Shown here: positions 38,811 to 53,300 of the stretch, one piece after another
How positions within the stretch are numbered: the stretch's first letter is position 1
How the letters are laid out: each line of letters starts with the position of its first letter
Assembly: GCA_038380795.1 (NCBI GenBank)
Contig: CM076272.1
Coordinates: 4,274,001 to 4,338,000 of the forward strand
DNA from: Pyrocephalus nanus
Lineage: Eukaryota > Chordata > Aves > Passeriformes > Tyrannidae
DNA length: 64,000 nucleotides
Reading direction: 5' to 3'
Position numbers and translations under genes: made by a program
Notes under the pieces: generated by a model
What the model saw: only the letters and a program-made list of their open reading frames with translations
Database searches by the model: none
What the model was told of the DNA's origin: nothing

Positions 38811-41449
38811 TCCAGGGATGTTACAGTGACTAACAGCATCACAGAAGTCAAGGGTGGAAGTTGTGCTTGGTTGCCGTGGCTGTAATGGAATTAAAGCGCA
38901 GGATTGAGTTAGGTGGAAAGTGCTCAATCTCCCTGCAGAACATGAAGCATCCTGGCAGGCTGTGCCAGGCTGGAGCAGCAGTAGGTTCTGCTTTTGGACA
39001 GAAATATAATCAAACTATAAACTCTTTTGCTTCCAACTGCCTGAGCCCCTCTGGGACGTGGGGGGGCTCACCTGCCTGTGCAGACCTTGCCTGGCCTGCG
39101 CAGGGGGAATTGTTTCAAAGACAAACAGGCACTCGCTCGTTCCATTTTGGGCTGTGCATTTTTGGCTCAGCTTCTTTCCGTGTGCTCCTACAGAAATCCA
39201 GATGGGGTTAGTAGTGGGATAATATGTGTGTGCTTTGCTGTCTTGATGGAAATGCAAACTGCGTTCAAGAAATAATGCCGGTTGATCAAGAGCAAACTGC
39301 ATGAGTTCTGTGGTTACAGGGCAGGATCTGGTGAGTTGATAGTATATCTCAGGTGTTAATCACATTGATCCCCAAGGATCAGTCTTGAATTTTAAGAAAT
39401 CCGTTATGAATTTTAAACTAAAAAGTTTGAATGGGACTAAAAGGAATAAGAAGACAAAGGTCACTGCTGATTTCTTTTGTGACAGCTTTCTCTAGATTGG
39501 AAATGAGAGCTATTTTACAGGCAATCTGAATTTTGAGAAGACAATTTTCTTTCTCATTTGAAGAGTCTGTTCTCTTGATCTGATTTTCTTTCTCCCATGT
39601 TCTGGTAGTGTGTTTATGGATACAAATCCAGGTGGCAGTCCCTAGTTCCCTGAGTCACTTCACAGAAGGCAAACAGCTTCCAAACAGTGCATGGTATGGC
39701 CCAGCTTCGGGACCTGTAGTGCTGCTGGGAGGGAAGAGGATTGGGATCCCCCTCCTCAGCACACCTATTCATACAGCTGTGTAGTTTCCTTGCTGCAAAT
39801 AGATCCGTGCTCTGAGGGAAAGGCTGACACTGGCCTGGGTAATGGCATACCCTGATCAATATTGCCATAAGTATTTTGTCTCATTACTGGTCCAAGCCAA
39901 CTGTTTCAATTGACTTTGTGCCTGAGCTCAGTGCAGTCAGGGGGTGTTTTCCCAGTTAGCTCAGTGAATTTTTGATCAGACCACAGATGAGTCCTTCTGA
40001 CATAGGCTGCAGCCTGGACTCACCTACATCATCTGAGTCAGCCGTGGATTACCTCACTGTGCTGCTCAGCTCCCTTTTGCAGCTCCCCTGAGTGCCAGCC
40101 AGCACAGAGCTGTGGGGACCACCCTCCCAGGCCACTCAGTGCTCCTTCTGGGTGCCATCCCCAGCTCCAAAACAATTGTGTTTCTTGCCCCTTTCTCAGG
40201 TATTTGTGCTCCCTTTCCCCCCAGCCTCCCAGATAGTCCTTTCCCTGAGCACATCTATGTATAGCTACTGAGCGACACAGACCTTTTGTCTGGTGACTCT
40301 GGTCATTCTTAAACTTCCAAAAAAGCCCGTGACCTATTTCCAGAAGTGATTCATTGCCAGCCTCTCAGGAGAACTACAATTCCCAAAGATGTAGATAAGA
40401 GCCAGGAGAGATTAAAAACAGCCTAGGCAGGTAAGGTATCTAATTCCCCCTGAGAATGAGACACCCAACCTATTTACAGCTCTGGGGGCTTGTTTTCTTT
40501 ATCTTTTTCCAAAGGCATTCAACTGTAGTGAGAGATCCTGTTGAAAGCCTGAGCCGCAGGCATATGGGAATATAACCCCCATGGAAAAGCAAAGGGGAGC
40601 TTCCTCCAAAGTCACAGAGGTGCTGGAAAAAGCCCCAGCCCCAGTCCTGGTGTTGCTGTTCCCTGGGAGGTGAACACTGGAGGCACCAGCCACCTCCTGT
40701 CCCTGCTGTCTCACACCCATGGGAGTCACAGCCTGGCTCAGCAGGGGCAGAAAACAACCCTAAGTGGTTTTTCCTAGAGGTTTAAAGAGAACCATGCAGG
40801 AAAGACGGTCGTTTGAGTTGTGCTAGAAAATATTTTTAAAAGTCTGTGTCACGTTGCCGTGGTGACAAAAGTTCTTAAAATGATGAAGATTAAAGTCTAG
40901 GCTGGGAATGGTGGCATGGGGAGAGGAAGGGGGGCTGCTGTCATGACAACCTCAACTCCGGGAGTGCAAGAGGCAAAACACACGGTGGTGGCAGGATCTT
41001 TGGGGTTTATATATATCCATAAACATCTGCCATTTATACCAGCCTTCTCAGTGCTAATTAGTCCTGCTATTTCACCTTTCTCTGCTGTAAATATTTTCTA
41101 GTAGACACAAGTCTCTGAGGGAGAAGGCAAGAAAATGTTGGGGTTTTTTTACCTTTCCTTTTTGCTCCGGCTTTCTGCTGTGCTCTGTCCACGGCCCCTC
41201 AGCTCCTACCCGGAGAAGAACTTCCATTAGGCAAAGCAAGCTGCCTGGGAAGAGTTAAATCACCTCAGGAGGAGGTAGAGGCTTGCATCATGTCCTTACA
41301 GAGCCTCTCAGCACCGGCTGCAGCAGGATCCTGCTGCCTCCCTGCATGACAGGCTTTTCTTGGACCTGAAGGGCACCTCCTTGGGCTCCAGCTGGTACCC
41401 ACAGTTCATGGGCAGTGAATAGAGCTGGGCATCAGAGCTGGCATCCCTA

Positions 41450-41540
41450 GGCTGGGCTCAAAACTTTGCTCTCAGCTTCCAGTGCAACCTCTGGCAAGTG
41501 GCTTTTCCCTGTGAAGTGCCTCGTTTGGCCCATCTGGAAT
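41450..41540 (+). repeat. MIR-like SINE relic
   Basis: CAACCTCTGGCAAGTGGCTT (41483-41502) then GTGCCTCGTTTGGCCCATCT and GGAATAACAG follow the MIR order of a GACCTTGGGCAAGTCACTT-type block, then GTGCCTCAGTTTCCCCATCT. Plus strand, diverged. Confidence 0.6.
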
Positions 41541-44022
41541 AACAGAGCTCACACTGGAGACAGGGAAGCACACCAGATTAATGTCAGCCGAGCCCCCTGA
41601 GACCTTCACATGAAAACTGCCACAGCAGCACAAAGGATTATTATATTTTAAGTGTAAAATCTGCTTGGATATCTCTCTTTAACACCTGGCACTCGGTGCT
41701 CTTCCCTCAGACTCGCTGTTGCAGGCAGCCCTGAGCCAAGCACATCCTCAATCTCTTCCCCTGTGAGCATTAAACCCAATGAATCACAGCCCTGACTCTG
41801 CTCTCGCTGTGACTCAAGGCAGCATCAGCAACTCCGCTGACATTGATTATGTCATTTGGTGCAAAGCAAGCATAAAAAGAGAATCAACCCCAAACTCTTG
41901 CCTTCATCTAAAACTTGATCTTCTGGCTATAGTTTTCCTTGCTGGCACAGCAAAAAGCAGGCAAAACCAAATCCCCCAGCACCCCAAGCTGAGTAGCACA
42001 GCCTGAGTCTGCACAGAGCCTGCAGCTGTAGCTGTGCTCCACAGATGATCTCCCGTCTCCAGCCCATCTGCTGTGCTGCCTGGTGCTCTCAGCGTTGTCC
42101 CAACACAATCTGGATCCCAAACTCCCTCCTCCCGTACCGCTGAGCCCTTCTGCTGAACACACTGTGATGAGCACAGCCCAAGGCTGTCTGACCCAGAGCT
42201 GATCCTTCTCGAGGGCCTCCCACTTCCCAGGACACTGTGAAGTAAATAAACCCCCTTCTATTCCTTTACAGAATTCTCTTCCTTGACTGAGCCTGTTTTC
42301 AGCAAGATGAGCAACAGTTGCCTCAGAAATTTAGAGTTTGCATCTTTATATGGTTTAGTGGCAAGAACAGCGTTTTGTTCTTTCCTCCCAAATAAAAATA
42401 TTCCATTCTTCCAAAAGGTGTCCATTCTCCACCAAAAGTTGGGGAGTTCCTTGAGACAACAAACCTTTGGGAGTAAAATTAGTTTATATTTTGGCACAGC
42501 TTAAACGTGACATCGCTGGAAGAATAAATAGGAAGTTGGGGAGGGTGAGGAAGGAGCAAATGTAGGGGTTGGTGATGCCTTTCCCACAGCAGCACCAGGA
42601 GAGGGAAAGGAGCAGCTGAGCCCTTTTGTGTTGCCTTGCTGCAACGTTGTGTTTCCCAGTGGGGTGGGTTTACTCAGCGGGCAGAATTCCTGGGGGAGCT
42701 GCCCTTTCCCTCTCAGCTCCAATTTCCTGTGTGTCCTCACAGAGTTGCTCAGGGGGTTGGCTCTGTGCTCCTTGTGGATGCTGATGGCTTCCATGCTTCG
42801 GTGCTCTAATGTGCATAATGCTCTGTGTGCCTGGAGAGGATTTTTCCTCCTGGGGAAGCCCATCCTGCCAGTTGTGCATGTTGTTTGTCTCTCCCCTCCC
42901 TTTGGCCTCCCAGGATGGATCTGCACATCAAGGCTCCCAAGCCCTTCCCCTCTTACCAGGGTTGTGTCAGTCAAGCCTCATGCTGCGTGTGGAGGAGGTG
43001 ACATTTGCCACAAGAATTGGCCCTGGTTTTGTGGTGGTGATACCAAAATCAGCCAAACCATTTTTTTCAATGAGCTGCCTTTAGTTTGCCTGTTGGCCAG
43101 AATGAGCAAGAGCTTGTTGTCCAGGCTGGTTTCAGAAGTAAGCAGGATGAGGCCCAGGCAGTGACTGTAAAGGTGATCCACAGGGACACAGAGCTGCTGC
43201 TGCAGGACTCAGCACAGCCACCCTCAGTAATCTGGGTAACAGTACTTTAGGCTCCAAAAAGCTCTTGGCAGTAACCACCTATCCCCAGTATATCAGGAGA
43301 TTAACACCGAGGTTTGAAAAGGCAGCTAATGCCTCTGTGAGGAAAATATATCTTTACCTCTGTTATCTACAAAAGCCAAGGAAAGAAAGGAAGAGGAAAA
43401 GACATGTCAACTTTCTTCCCCGTAGTCCACAAATACTCTTCTTAAATATAAGTAAACATGTGTTTCCTCACAGCAGAACAACCTTAACTCTGACCCTGGA
43501 GCGCTCAGAACAGCACACGATACTGTTTTGGTTCTCTTTGGAGATTTGTATTTCCTTTTCAGGCCTTTGGTTTCTTTTAAAGCATAAATGAAGAGTAAAT
43601 TCTTTGCTTTCTATTAAGCTGGAGCAGTGTCACAGCTCCTTGATTATCCACAGGGGATTTATCACAGTTGTCGATTAACCATCATGTGGATACAGACACC
43701 AGCACTGGCTCAGGACCAGCAGGGCTCTCAGAGTGGATGTGGTGCTGCTGAAGTCCTGTGATGTTGCTGGTGGGGCAGTGAGCAGTTTCACTGCCTCCCT
43801 GCAGTGCAGAGTCTGTTCAGAAAGGCTGTGGATGGAAGGGATTCTGTGCAGAGACAGCATTCAGCTGTCTGCTCTCCCTGGCAGGGTGTGCAGCTCCGGC
43901 TCAGCCGTGCTGACTCCAGTCGGGATCATCAGGATGCCTCTGTATCGCTGTCCCCAAACCCTCAGGAAAACCCATTTGTTCCAAGCACAGCACCTCCAGT
44001 ACATAAAAAGCCGTCAGGGATG

Positions 44023-44094
44023 TGCAGTTGCATCCCAGCCTGGATATGCAGTCACCTCCCAGCCTGGCTGTGCAGTGGCATCCCAGCCTGGCAG
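44023..44094 (+). repeat. 24-bp imperfect tandem repeat, 3 units
   Basis: Three 24-bp units starting at 44023, 44047 and 44071, each beginning TGCAGT and containing TCCCAGCCTGG. The period is divisible by three, so a frame through it repeats as peptide, but there is no sign that it is translated. Confidence 0.9.
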
Positions 44095-47000
44095 AGTGAG
44101 CCTGGAGGGAGCTGCCTCCCTGCACAGCACTGCCCCAGGGTCCTCTCCTGGAGCAGTCCAGCCCCTGTGGCCCCACACAGGCAGTGGCATGGCCCTCTTG
44201 GGTCACAGAATTCGGGTGGGCTGTGGTTTGGATAGCCCCACCGAGCCAACCCAAACCAACACGCCTAATTAAACACTCAGCTTTGATTTCATCACAGCCC
44301 TGCTTTCACTGCCAGAGCCAGGCCCCACTTCTCCAAGGTGTCCTTGATTTCTTCCAGTTCCAGAGCTGAGGTTCAAGGAATGCTGCTGCAGTACAGTGGG
44401 GGAGGACTGCCCCGAGTCATTGGGGGCTGACATTTCAGATTCACTCTGATGGGATCCCGATAGCTTGTTCCCTAAAAGTGGGGTTTCCAAGATGAAGCTC
44501 TTACATAACTGAAGATGACTTTGTTGAGGGAAACTTGGTCCTCCCACTTTCCCAAGCTGTCCTTTCAGAAAGCATTGCAGTGTGTCCTTCATCTGGAAGG
44601 ACAGAGTCGATTTTCTAGCAGGGATTCTGAAGCCACAGATTGTTTTGGACTGTCAAGGAACAGGGATATTAGCTCTGTCAAAGAATACCCCTGCAAAGAG
44701 GTGCTTTTAAGAGTGAATCCATGCTTTGCCCTTCTCCTCCTATTCCTTCCCAATCACAGGCCGTGGAGAGGCAGAAAGCACAAGCAGTTCTGGGGTGAAG
44801 GAGGTGTGATGCTCTGGGACCCAGCCTGGGTCGTGTTACAACAGGACAAAAAGCCCTGAGTGTTAATGATGAAAACCAGAGAAGCTCCAGTTACCACTCA
44901 TGGACCAGCTGTTCTAGAATGTTCCTTCCCCACTTCTCCCTGGCAAGCTATAGAATTGCTGTAGGGCACTGCAACACTCTCCAGCACGTTCCTGGAGTCA
45001 GTATTCCCTGCAACACAAGCACCTATTTGCAGTAGGATCTTCTCATAGGAAGGTGTTGTTCACACCCCTGCACAGTTCTTCCTGTGTGCTGCACTGCCAG
45101 TGTTGCCTGCTCTTCCCTTGCATGTGAATCCAAATGTATTCCAAGGAGGGGCCATGAGCTGGTACGTCCTGAGAGTGACATTTGGGATTGGAGGTGCTTT
45201 ACCTGCAGCTCAGACATTTTCAGTCGGAGTTCATAATCTGGGTTTACTTATGGGAATTGCTGAGCCAGGGTGCCTCTCCCCAGGTTAGCCCAGCCCGTGC
45301 CACAGACCAGGCGTGTCACCCTGGGGGTTTATCCTTCCAGTGACTCCAGTGAGACAGCCCAGATCTCAGGGTCCAGGGTAGGTGAGCTGAGCCCAGCCTG
45401 GCCTCTCTCTGTGTGCACCAAAGGATAAAGGTTCTCTGCCCTCACCTGACTAGGATACGACCCAACCATCATATGAGAAGCTCCATATCCGTTCACCTGT
45501 CCCCTAAGCCATCCATTCCCTCAGGCTCTTTCTGTGCTTTTAATCTATTAAAGGAAGAAAGGCACTTCCTCAGTCTGACAGGACTTCTCCCTGTCCCTGC
45601 CTGTAGTTCCCTGGGTTACAGGAGGGTTGGAGCTCTTTAAAAACACACAGAGGTGTGAGAGGAAAAGTCATTAGCACAGTAAAACCCTGGTGACACAAAA
45701 GATCCATTCAGAGATCCTTCTGCAAACTGCTGTTCTGGCTTCATTAAAAGCACAGCCCCTGGCTCTCCCTCCTGCAGCCTGGAATCACTTTGGGTTATCT
45801 AAATGAGAATGATCAGTTCTGCAAGGGGGAGAAAAAAGAGGAAACCAGGAAGAATTATTCTTTATGAATTATGTGCTCAGCTTTCATACTGACCTATTGA
45901 GTCAGCATTGAGAGCTGGATTTCCTAGAACAGCCTTTCATGCTGGATTTTGGATATGTTCTTCTTTTCAGCCCAGAAATACCACTAGAATGGCCTTTCTC
46001 ACACTGACTGGCATTGTGGGCTCCAGCTGCACCTTGGATGCAGCAGAAATAATGGAGTTAGCAGCAGTTATCCAAATCATTCATCCTTCTGGTTTCCAGC
46101 ATCCTCTGTGGCTCCCTCCCAGCCTGGATTGAGCGTGTCAGCACCGCTCCGAGCCCATGACCTCGTGGCACTCTGATTAGGTGGGGAGGTGTTCATATCT
46201 GGTGTGGAAACAGGCATCCAGATTGAACAGCCAGCTCTGACAGCACAGTGATGAGCCAATTCCAACTGGCAAACCATGATTCCTTTCCTTGATAACAATG
46301 ATGAGAAAAGTTTTCTGCCTTTTTAGCTGTTGAACTGACTCTCTGTGGGATGAGAGGGGGCTGGTGTGTGGTACAGGCAAGTGTGGCAGGTACCCAGTGC
46401 CGTGGGTGGTGGGAGGAGCAGGACTGTCGCTGTTGGAGCAGGCAGGAGTTGTATGGCCTTAGCCATACAGTCACACAGCACACCCGTGGCCTGTCCCAGA
46501 CACCTCCTGACAGTCATTTCCTCAGAGTCACAGCCCCTCCGGAGGTGATTCCCAGGGGAGTCACCTGAATCCACCTGTGCCCAGGCCCAGAGGAGCCCAG
46601 GCTCTGCTGTCTTACATACACCTGGGTCAGGGTCTGCGTCCGTGCTGGCCACTGCCTGTGAGGAAGCTGTGTTTGCAGGTTTATTTACATCTGAAGAACT
46701 GACAATTAATCCTGCCACATCCCCAAGGAAATGGTGAGACTGGACAGGTGTCACTGTGTGCTCTGCATGGCTCATTGGAGGTCAGCTGGACAACAGACGG
46801 TGTATCACGCTGTGCAGGGGTGTGGTGGCAGGGCAGGGACAGAACGTGTCACCGGGCAGGGCTGGGTGTGAGGGCAGAGCTGCGGAGGGGACAGGGCAGG
46901 TGACATGTGGGACGGACTGCAGGGGTTGTGGGAGGGCTGCTGGGGAGTCCAGAGAGAGCACAAGGGGCTACACAAGCTCTCTGGGAAACTTCAAGCAGGA

Positions 47001-47585
47001 CTAGGATGGAGCTGATTGAAATACACCCTGGGAGAGGGCACTGTCCTCAGGTCAGGGTGGAAATGCTGGAATGGAGCTGGGACATGCAGCCTCACCCGAT
47101 TCACAGGAGTCTTCTTTGCTCCTCATTTCCTCTACTTTTTGTTCCCTTCCATTGAATCCAGCTAGGACATGGTGTCACCAGGCTGCATCCTGGGCTGCCC
47201 AGCAGGCAGGCTGTGTGTGCCATCAGACCAGGCAGGGCTCCTGAGCAGGCTGGGCCCTGGCCACTGACAGCGGGGAGTCTCTGCTTCATTCATGCACCAC
47301 TGGCCAAGTGTTTCCCCCTCCTCTGCCAGAGACTGCGTGTTCGTGTGTGAGGAGCAGGGATTCACGTTCCTCCAGACAAGGTTCCAGGGCAGGACACGTT
47401 GGCAGGGCTGGGCCATGGCTGTTGGGCCTCCATCCATCCCAGCACTGTCACAAACCGCCCTGGTGACAGGGCAGCCCGTGGGGAGGATGCCAGATGTATT
47501 CAGTGTCCATGTTTTTAGGGGGATGCACTGGAAGCCAGCACACTGTGTGGTCCTTACAGATCCAAACCATTGCCCAGTGCCAGGC

Positions 47586-47850
47586 TGAATCACAGCATCA
47601 TTCAATATCCTGAGTTGGAAGGGATCATCGGGCCCAGGTCCTGGCCCTGCACAGGACACCCCAACAATCCCATCCTGTTCCTGAGAGTGTTGTCCAAACA
47701 CTCCTGGAGCTCTGTCAGCCTGGGGCCATGACCACTGCCCTGGGGAGCCTGTTCAGTGCCAACCACCCTCTGGGGGTAGGACCTTTTCCCAATATGAGGA
47801 AAGTCGCCTCTCTCTGTGAACTGTGTCAATGCAGAAGAGGCTGAGCCACG
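47586..47850 (-). mobile_element. CR1 fragment, separate subfamily
   Basis: GAATCACAGCATCATTCAAT, GAGTTGGAAGGGATCATCGG, then TGTTGTCCAAACACTCCTGG and CCTGGGGAGCCTGTTCAGTG are typical of a CR1 3' region on the minus strand. It contributes to a 241-codon antisense open frame that is not a gene. Confidence 0.85.
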
Positions 47851-48693
47851 CAGGGCCAGCCATCCCTCTCCAGAGCCCACCAGTGAAGGCAGGGAAAACC
47901 AAACCTGGATGGATACGTAGCTCAAGGGAGGAGCCACCACATGCCCTGTGTGTCTGTCATCACAAAGGTGGGCATTAAAGAGCCAAAGCAGCCCAAAAAT
48001 CTCCACAACTCTCCACTGCAGGGAAAACAGTGTCCATCGTGTGCCTTGGCTTCTCATGCCGTGTGGGGATAGGGACCCTCGAGACCCGACTGCAGAGCTG
48101 GGTACAGATCTCTGGGCTTCCTGGGTAAGAACTGCTGTACAGCTCTGCCATGGTTCTCTGTTCTTTGCCCACCTTTGCTGGGATACAGCAGAACACAAGA
48201 AATATAAGAAAATAGATGAATCAGATCCTCTTCTAGAAGTCTCTGCTGAGTTTGAGGCTGTTCTTTCTTGCATTTGATACGTGCAGAGACTGCAGCTGAC
48301 ATCCAGTACAAAGACAGCTGCCACCATGGGTCACTGTGTAACATATATTCAGCAAGAACAGAAATCAAAGAAGGGCATTGCAGTTAAAAGATGTAATGAT
48401 AGAGTTTATTTCCGAGGAGTGGCTAATGTTCCAGAAATATTTGCAACCAGCTTATTTTATAAAATGAGTTATGGAGCTTTTAATGTTAAATTAGAAGGCA
48501 AAAACACAGGGCAAGAGGGGTGAATGATTACAATTTTGTATTTTTGTTTTTAATCTATTTTTCAGCTGGTTCTGCTTGCATACTGTGCCTGACCTGAGCT
48601 GATGCAGCCTTTTCTGTCACTTTAGCAAGTTCTTGACCCTGATACTGCGTCTAATTATGATGGGTTGGTTGTTTTTGGGGAGCTGCCATCTAA

Positions 48694-49125
<432 letters not shown>

Positions 49126-49596
49126 TGAGCCAAAGGAGGAGGCACAGGGGGTCCTGGAGCCGTAGCTGGGTGTGATCCGTCGTTCACATCACTGGTCCCA
49201 AGGAAACAGTAAAGCCCTCTGCTCCATATCCTCTTGAAGGGCCGCTGTGATCACCCACCCTTCCCTCCATGAAGCTGCACAACATCCCATCAGGGTGGGC
49301 TCAAACAGACCCTGCCAGGCCACAGTTGGGCCTCCCATCACGGGATAAGGAGCCAGACTTCCCAAGGCCATCCCAGGCTGTGCTGCTCCTCTGCTGTTTG
49401 CTGTGAGGGAGTTTGATACCATATGGTAAATGCACGGGGAGTTCATGGTACCTTTCAACTGTCTTGCTGAGAATTCAGGATCTTTTATTCAAAGGGACAA
49501 TGTCCAGTTGATTAAACAGCAAAAACTGACAAAGCTTAAAAAATTGCCTCTTATTGCAGCTCTTAACCTTCAGATTCCCCCAGCCAATTTCTTCTT

Positions 49597-49615
49597 AAAA
49601 AAAAAAAAAAAAAAA
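49597..49615 (+). repeat. Poly(A) run (19 A)
   Basis: Nineteen uninterrupted A. No polyadenylation signal, SINE body or retrocopied gene was recognised upstream, so this is treated as a simple run. Confidence 0.9.
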
Positions 49616-50349
49616 GGAAATAATCAGGCACTCGGGCAGAACAGAACAAATGTAAAATGTATAAAAGCTGTGCCAGCTCGCCATGCCTCCCACATGCGGA
49701 GCTGTGGGCACATGCTGCCCGTGCCTGAGAGGAGTGAGCATCCATGGAAAAGTCATCTGTTTGGGGTTTATTTATTCATTTCTTCCCTCTGCAGTAATCG
49801 TTCACTTCCTGCTGCTGAAAGGTGCCAGACTGACAGTTCTGGAGACTGGAACCCTCTATTTATCTCCAGCAGAAGAACAACCCATGCAGCAGCTGCCTGG
49901 TCTTCCCCCATGCTGCCTTTTTATTATTTACATGGCAGGAGCAATCACAGATCAGGGCCCCCTTGTGCTGTTCAGGTTCAAGAGGACACTCAGCTCCTCA
50001 TCCTGGAGAGCTCAGAGGTGCAGGCTGAACCCATCCCTGTCCCATGAGGAGACTTGGCTGTGGTGCCCTTGCAGGACAGGTTCAGAACAGCACATCTGAA
50101 CCGTGTTTCCCTTATCCCAGCATCTGGCTGTTGGTTGATGGCAACAACTTCTCTTTGCTCTTCCCATCCATCCCTAAGGGAAGAGGTAAAAGCTGGGGTT
50201 GCAGCTGCCATTAGGGTAACTGGAGTCAAGGGCTAAGGAGCTGAAAAGTGTCAGGAGGCAGGACAGAGGAAGAAGAGGTTTAGCCAAGGCACCTTTCTAA
50301 CAGCAAGGCTGGGGAGAGCAGGAAGGATGCATTCCAGAGGCAGGGAAAC

Positions 50350-50388
50350 TTCTCTCCAGAGCTTCTCTCCAGAGCTTCTCTCCAGAGC
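50350..50388 (+). repeat. 13-bp tandem repeat, 3 units
   Basis: TTCTCTCCAGAGC repeated three times without change, then a partial AGAGCTTC. A recent small tandem duplication. Confidence 0.95.
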
Positions 50389-53300
50389 AGAGCTTCACTC
50401 GTGCTGCAGTCTTGTCTTCCCAGCCTTGAGAGCCTGTGAAGCTGGGAATTAAACTGGCCTTGTGTGGCTTTTCTTCTGCTTCTTCTCTGCAGCTAAAACA
50501 CTTTCTTTTGTGTTTTTTTTCCCCCCCATTTAATAAAATTGGAAAAAGAATTATTATCTCTGAAAATGGAGCCTCAGGAGACTGGGATGGAGAACTGGAG
50601 AGATGGTTATGTGCCCCACCTATAGTTCAGGTGGCTTCCACTCCAGGAATATGCCAGCCCCAGAATAGCCTGAGATAGGAATATTTAACAAGGAGGGTAA
50701 TTAGTTCTTCTGGAATCAAATAGGGTTTTTTCTCACAATAATGTTCTTTAATCTCCTAAGACAATTTCCAGATGTGTCTTTGGGACCAGTGATGGATGTG
50801 GATGGCATTGACATATAGTCTGAAGTGAAGTAATAGTGAAGGCCACTGAGTCAGGAGCAACAAGAAACGGGAGGTCTGGGCTCTTCTCAGGCTTTGGTGC
50901 CAAGATGTTGATGGAAGTTTCCAGAGTGGCTCTGTTTGAGTGCTATGATGGACAGAGTGGGGAGGGGAGAAGCCTGGATGGCATCAGTCTGTGATAGTAG
51001 GTTGGATTCTGGGACATTCTGTACTGACCTGGTCATAGCTTTGAGGAGATAAATATACTTGGTGCACGACTGCCCTGATTACACACAGGAGCCACTGCAG
51101 GAAAAGGAGGAATCTTCTGAAGCTGCTACGGGCAAGGGGGGCTGGAGGTAAAGTGCCAAATGCTTCAGAGGCTTTCTCCTTGAGTGTGCTGGTGCTGCTC
51201 TTCCACTGCTCCGGGGTTTCCCACCTAGTCACTGGCAGTCCATAAAACCAGCTCTGATTTCAGCAGCAGCAGAGAAAGGAGATTCATCACCTCCCATCTG
51301 CTTCCTAAAGGTTTGATCCTCATCCAGGGGATTTGTGAAGGGTCTGGTGTTGCCAAAATCATATCAGGGGCTCGATAAATCCCCGAGTCCACTTCATCTT
51401 GGTGTTTTGTACATGCACCATGCTCCATCTTTAGCAATTGTGAAGGAGCTGGTCTCTGGATGACTCCTGAAATGGCAGGGAAGGATGTTTTCAGTATTAA
51501 TTGCTCAGCCCCGATCCCAGGGGCTTCAGCATTAGCTTCCCTGCAGTGCACTTTATTAAAAACTGGAAGCACTGGTGAGTCAGCTGCAGAGTGTGTGTGC
51601 AGCTCCCCGAGACCCTGGCCTGGCAGCTCCATCCCAGGAACCCGAGCTCTGCTGAGACCTGAAAGCTGCTGGAAACACGTGGCTCATTCCCTGGGGTGTT
51701 GTGCTGAACTGATAAACCCTGCAGGGAAGGCAAATATCCCCATGGCAAACGCAGCGACCTTGCACAGGAAACACTGATAATCCTCCCTTCCCCCAGAAGG
51801 AGGGGAGCAGATTCACTTTGAGCTTATCCCCCCTCCCTGCTCACAGCACTTTCTTGGGGTGTTGCTGATAGAAAGCAGGAAGAGAAAGGGATGCAGCCCA
51901 TCCAGTGGAAGACAGAGCAGCCCTGCATGGCTGTGCTGTGTGATTCCTAACTCCCCCAAGCCTCTGGGCCAGCAGGTCCCTCCTGCCCTCCCTCAGCAGG
52001 CACTTAGGAATCTGAGTAGTAGATTATCGTGTTCTGTAAAATCTGTAAGGGAGCAGCAAGAATAGGGCTGCTCCACTTTGGGGTGTGAGCCAGGAGCCAA
52101 GGGCAGCAGGCACAGACAGTGCCCTCACCAGCCAGGGCACAGTCCTGCCGGTTCAAAACTGGGTGGGCAGAGCAGAACTGGTGATAACTGGGGATATTGG
52201 CCATTCCAGGGAAGGCAGGGGGACAGGCACATCCAGGGTCTACCCAGGGAGTCCAGCTGGGAGCAGCATGAGATGGGAGCAGAGGCAAGGCTGGAAGCAA
52301 GGGTAAAGCCCATGCTCAGTGCCCAGGACACGGGTACAGTGAGCTCAGGCAAGGTGTGGGTGCCAGGCCTGGAGGAGAGAAAGTTCTCCAGGGGGGTCCC
52401 AGGCAGGGCTGACTGGGGCAACTGGGACTGGTGCCCTCAGAGTCCTGGGAAAATCCCTACTGTCAGGTGGAGGCCACGTGGAGCTCTCCTTGGAAACAAG
52501 CCCAGAACAGGCGGTTCTGTCCTAGGTGGTTTGATCTATCACCTCCATTTCTTTTCCCCAGGTGTGTTTTCCTGGCCCAGCAGTTCCAGCGCTGTCCAGG
52601 GGAGGGCAGGGATGGTCAGAGCCCTTGTTTCACAGCTGGGTCTGAGGGCAGTGCAGAAGCAAACCCTGAGTAACAGCTCAGTGGCCAGTTAAGATCACTT
52701 CTGAGACACGTGGCAGTTCACAAGGCTGAAATACGGCCTTTCACCACGACAGCTTCTTAGTTCTTAGAAAAGTTAATGGTGTAAGTCAGGTATCCCATTG
52801 TGCCCATGGACTGTGCCCCATCCCAAGAAATTCCAGTGCTTCTCTTTGTCTTTTCTTCTCTCACTAATCTTCTCCAGTGAGGATTCAGCCAGACACACTC
52901 AGTGTACATCAGAACCAAAACACCCTGTAAGACACCATACTTTTCCTCGAGGTGTTTCTACACTACAGACACTACAGAACCCAGCACTGCCTTTGAAGAG
53001 TTCCAGGAACGTTGTCTCCAAGTATTTAAAGGTGGATCTGAGCAGAGGCATTGCAGTCCAGGCTCTAATCCCAGAGCAACCCTTCTAGCGCTGCCAGTGT
53101 TGATGTTAAAAGCAAACTAGTCTGAGAAAATGCTTCCAAGTCATTTTAACTCCCTTTTGCAAACTGTCTTCGTGCCTGGCATGTGTCTGGGATAACATCC
53201 CTCTTGCTTCTGTTCAAGTACAGATCTGTAGCTCCGTTTTTGCTTGCTTTGGGATTTGGTTAACAAGGAGTCATTTTTTTCCTGCTGTTTAAAGCCTCAT

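Noticed and set aside
47602..48327. 241-codon minus-strand open frame
   Set aside because: Overlaps a CR1 fragment and intron sequence; no domain or family resemblance.
49430..49615. Poly(A) run as the tail of a processed pseudogene
   Set aside because: No recognisable gene, polyadenylation signal or target-site duplication was seen.
52588..52600. AGCGCTGTCCAGG resembling the other NRSE half
   Set aside because: The partner half is missing and it lies in intron 3.
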